Positions 63,056 to 64,000 of a DNA stretch of 64,000 nucleotides are shown one piece after another. How positions within the stretch are numbered: position 1 is the stretch's first letter; each line of letters starts with the position of its first letter. The DNA comes from Brucella anthropi_A (lineage in GTDB: Bacteria > Pseudomonadota > Alphaproteobacteria > Rhizobiales > Rhizobiaceae): assembly GCF_046630315.1 (NCBI RefSeq), contig NZ_LQBD01000033.1, positions 170,161 through 234,160 on the forward strand, read 5' to 3'. Under the pieces are notes generated by a model that worked only from the letters and a program-made list of their open reading frames with translations, was not told the origin of the DNA and ran no database searches. A program made the translations under genes and the position numbers.

Positions 63056-63821
63056 TGTTCCATTCCATGATCCATTGCCCGCATGTACCGTGGCGGTTGC
63101 GCTCCAGCACGGCGGAAAAAGCGGGCTTTCCCGGCGCGTTTGCTCCGCTGGAGCGGGATGGCGCGGGCGCTACCCGCCAGCGGCTGACGGCGGCGCTCTG
63201 CACGGCCGTCCGGTGGCTCCTCAGCAGGATGACCGGCAATTGCGCGGCTTCGGTTGCCAGCAGCAGGCGGCGCGAGGCGGTGAGATCGAGGCATTTCGGC
63301 TGGCCTGTCACCGAGGCGACAATGCCGGAAACCAGATGCGAGGCCTTGCCGCCGCTGCCGGTTTCCAGCGCATCATTGGCCGCCTTCAGCACATCCTGCG
63401 CCGTGGGGCAGCGCACGATCAAAAGCCGTGCGGGATCGATCCCGAAGGCATGAAGCCCCGGCGGATAAAGCCCGCCATACTCGCTTGAGGCGGTTTCTTC
63501 CTCGATCCAGATGATCGGGCGCCGGGGGGCTGCGGCGCCTTCTGCCGTACGCGCCGCAAAGGCAAGCGCAAAGCCGGTGGCGGCCATATGCGCGCCGGGG
63601 TTTTCGGCAAAGACCTCATGCAGCGCATCGCCTGCCAGACCATGCGGAAAGGCTGCATCGGCAGGCGCAAAGCCCAGCGTGAAACTGCGCGCGCGCGCAA
63701 AACCGCTCCTGTCCTCGCTTCCTGGCTCCTTGTCTTTTCCCTTGGCAAAACTGCCTTGCGGATCATTGCCTGCAATGGCGATGACCATGCGCCGCAGCGC
63801 CGCGATGTCGATGCCGCTCAC
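62946..63821 (-). CDS. imuA: ImuA, RecA-like mutagenesis protein
   Basis: A 291-residue RecA-related protein. Segments: FPHGLAGDALHEVFAE, RPIIWIEEE, GLYPPGLHAFGIDPARL and LPVILLRSH. First gene of imuA-imuB-dnaE2, with the SOS box 20 bp upstream of its ATG. Confidence 0.9.
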   Translation of the reverse strand: MSGIDIAALRRMVIAIAGNDPQGSFAKGKDKEPGSEDRSGFARARSFTLGFAPADAAFPHGLAGDALHEVFAENPGAHMAATGFALAFAARTAEGAAAPRRPIIWIEEETASSEYGGLYPPGLHAFGIDPARLLIVRCPTAQDVLKAANDALETGSGGKASHLVSGIVASVTGQPKCLDLTASRRLLLATEAAQLPVILLRSHRTAVQSAAVSRWRVAPAPSRSSGANAPGKPAFSAVLERNRHGTCGQWIMEWNNETLEFGARERADRAFIPRPLVSVSADRPASPRRSA

Positions 63822-63840
63822 GTTCGATTTCCGTCAAAAT

Positions 63841-63855
63841 GTTCACTATTTGTTC
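63841..63855. promoter_or_regulatory. LexA (SOS) box, GTTC-N7-GTTC
   Basis: GTTC-ACTATTT-GTTC, an exact match to the alphaproteobacterial LexA consensus, 20 bp upstream of the reverse-strand imuA start. It places the cassette under SOS control. Confidence 0.9.
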
Positions 63856-64000
63856 TAGTATTGAATCGAGCGAGGCAAGAGTCAAGCGGATTGACTCTTC
63901 ATGCGAGGCAGCCAGGAAATCGGGTTCTTTTCAAGAGCCGCTGCATTTTTTTGGGGGGGGCTTAATCACAATATGCCGAATTCGCAGGCCAATATATGGA
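63856..64000. other. Window end, no gene supported
   Basis: Intergenic. Contains a homopolymer junction of seven T and eight G (63946-63960) that is a likely slippage or sequencing-error site. Confidence 0.5.

Noticed and set aside
63946..63960. T7-G8 homopolymer as a biological signal
   Set aside because: More likely a sequencing or assembly artefact or slippage tract; no gene depends on it.

Overview
The window looks like a chromosomal segment of a Brucella/Ochrobactrum-type alphaproteobacterium (Rhizobiales). This rests on recognisable content: a Brucella-type AGGGCAGT octamer array, a rhizobial-type fructose operon (frcR-frcBCAK), an imuA-imuB-dnaE2 mutagenesis cassette behind a GTTC-N7-GTTC SOS box, a CxxC-less Mrp, and a dispersed intergenic palindromic repeat that occurs about ten times. 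No tRNA, rRNA, CRISPR array, transposase or phage gene was seen.

Layout. (1) 1-4.1 kb: an L,D-transpeptidase, a small secreted protein, a chain of three small reverse-strand ORFs behind a probable Irr box, and a YcnI/PCu(A)C copper-chaperone fusion. (2) 4.2-9.5 kb: a hydroxyquinol pathway (flavin monooxygenase, hydroxyquinol 1,2-dioxygenase, maleylacetate reductase) with a divergent LysR regulator, an octamer VNTR and a frameshifted remnant of a substrate-binding protein. (3) 9.7-12.5 kb: a sulfatase and its own formylglycine-generating enzyme. (4) 12.5-44.1 kb: a large accessory catabolic region. It holds an ABC importer, a DUF475 membrane protein, a three-component Rieske oxygenase, two 4,5-dihydroxyphthalate-decarboxylase-like proteins, LigJ-like hydratase and LigK/RraA-like aldolase, a Zn alcohol dehydrogenase, a Cys-nucleophile hydrolase, IclR and LysR regulators, HupE, a split chromate transporter and a tripartite tricarboxylate transporter with two binding proteins. 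It also holds two copies of an unusual gene pair: a bicupin protein plus an EutA-like actin-fold ATPase. (5) 44.1-64 kb: mostly housekeeping genes: gpmI, gloA, mrp, pgm, the frc operon, a FAH-family hydrolase, a lytic transglycosylase, hemolysin III and imuA-imuB-dnaE2.

How the accessory genes may work together (inference). A near-identical 17-bp palindrome lies upstream of three operons: the ABC importer, the divergent ferredoxin-cupin-EutA / Rieske oxygenase promoters, and the decarboxylase-like/ligJ operon. With an iclR gene in the middle, this suggests one IclR regulon that imports an aromatic carboxylate, hydroxylates it, decarboxylates it, opens the ring and finishes through 4-oxalomesaconate to pyruvate and oxaloacetate. 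No LigAB-type or other classical extradiol ring-cleavage enzyme is present, so the bicupin proteins are candidates for that step and the EutA-like proteins for their reactivation chaperones. No ethanolamine ammonia-lyase genes are in the window.

A second theme is that gene 3' ends coincide with repeats: octamer arrays, the dispersed palindromic element and a 177-bp imperfect palindrome each touch or supply stop codons.
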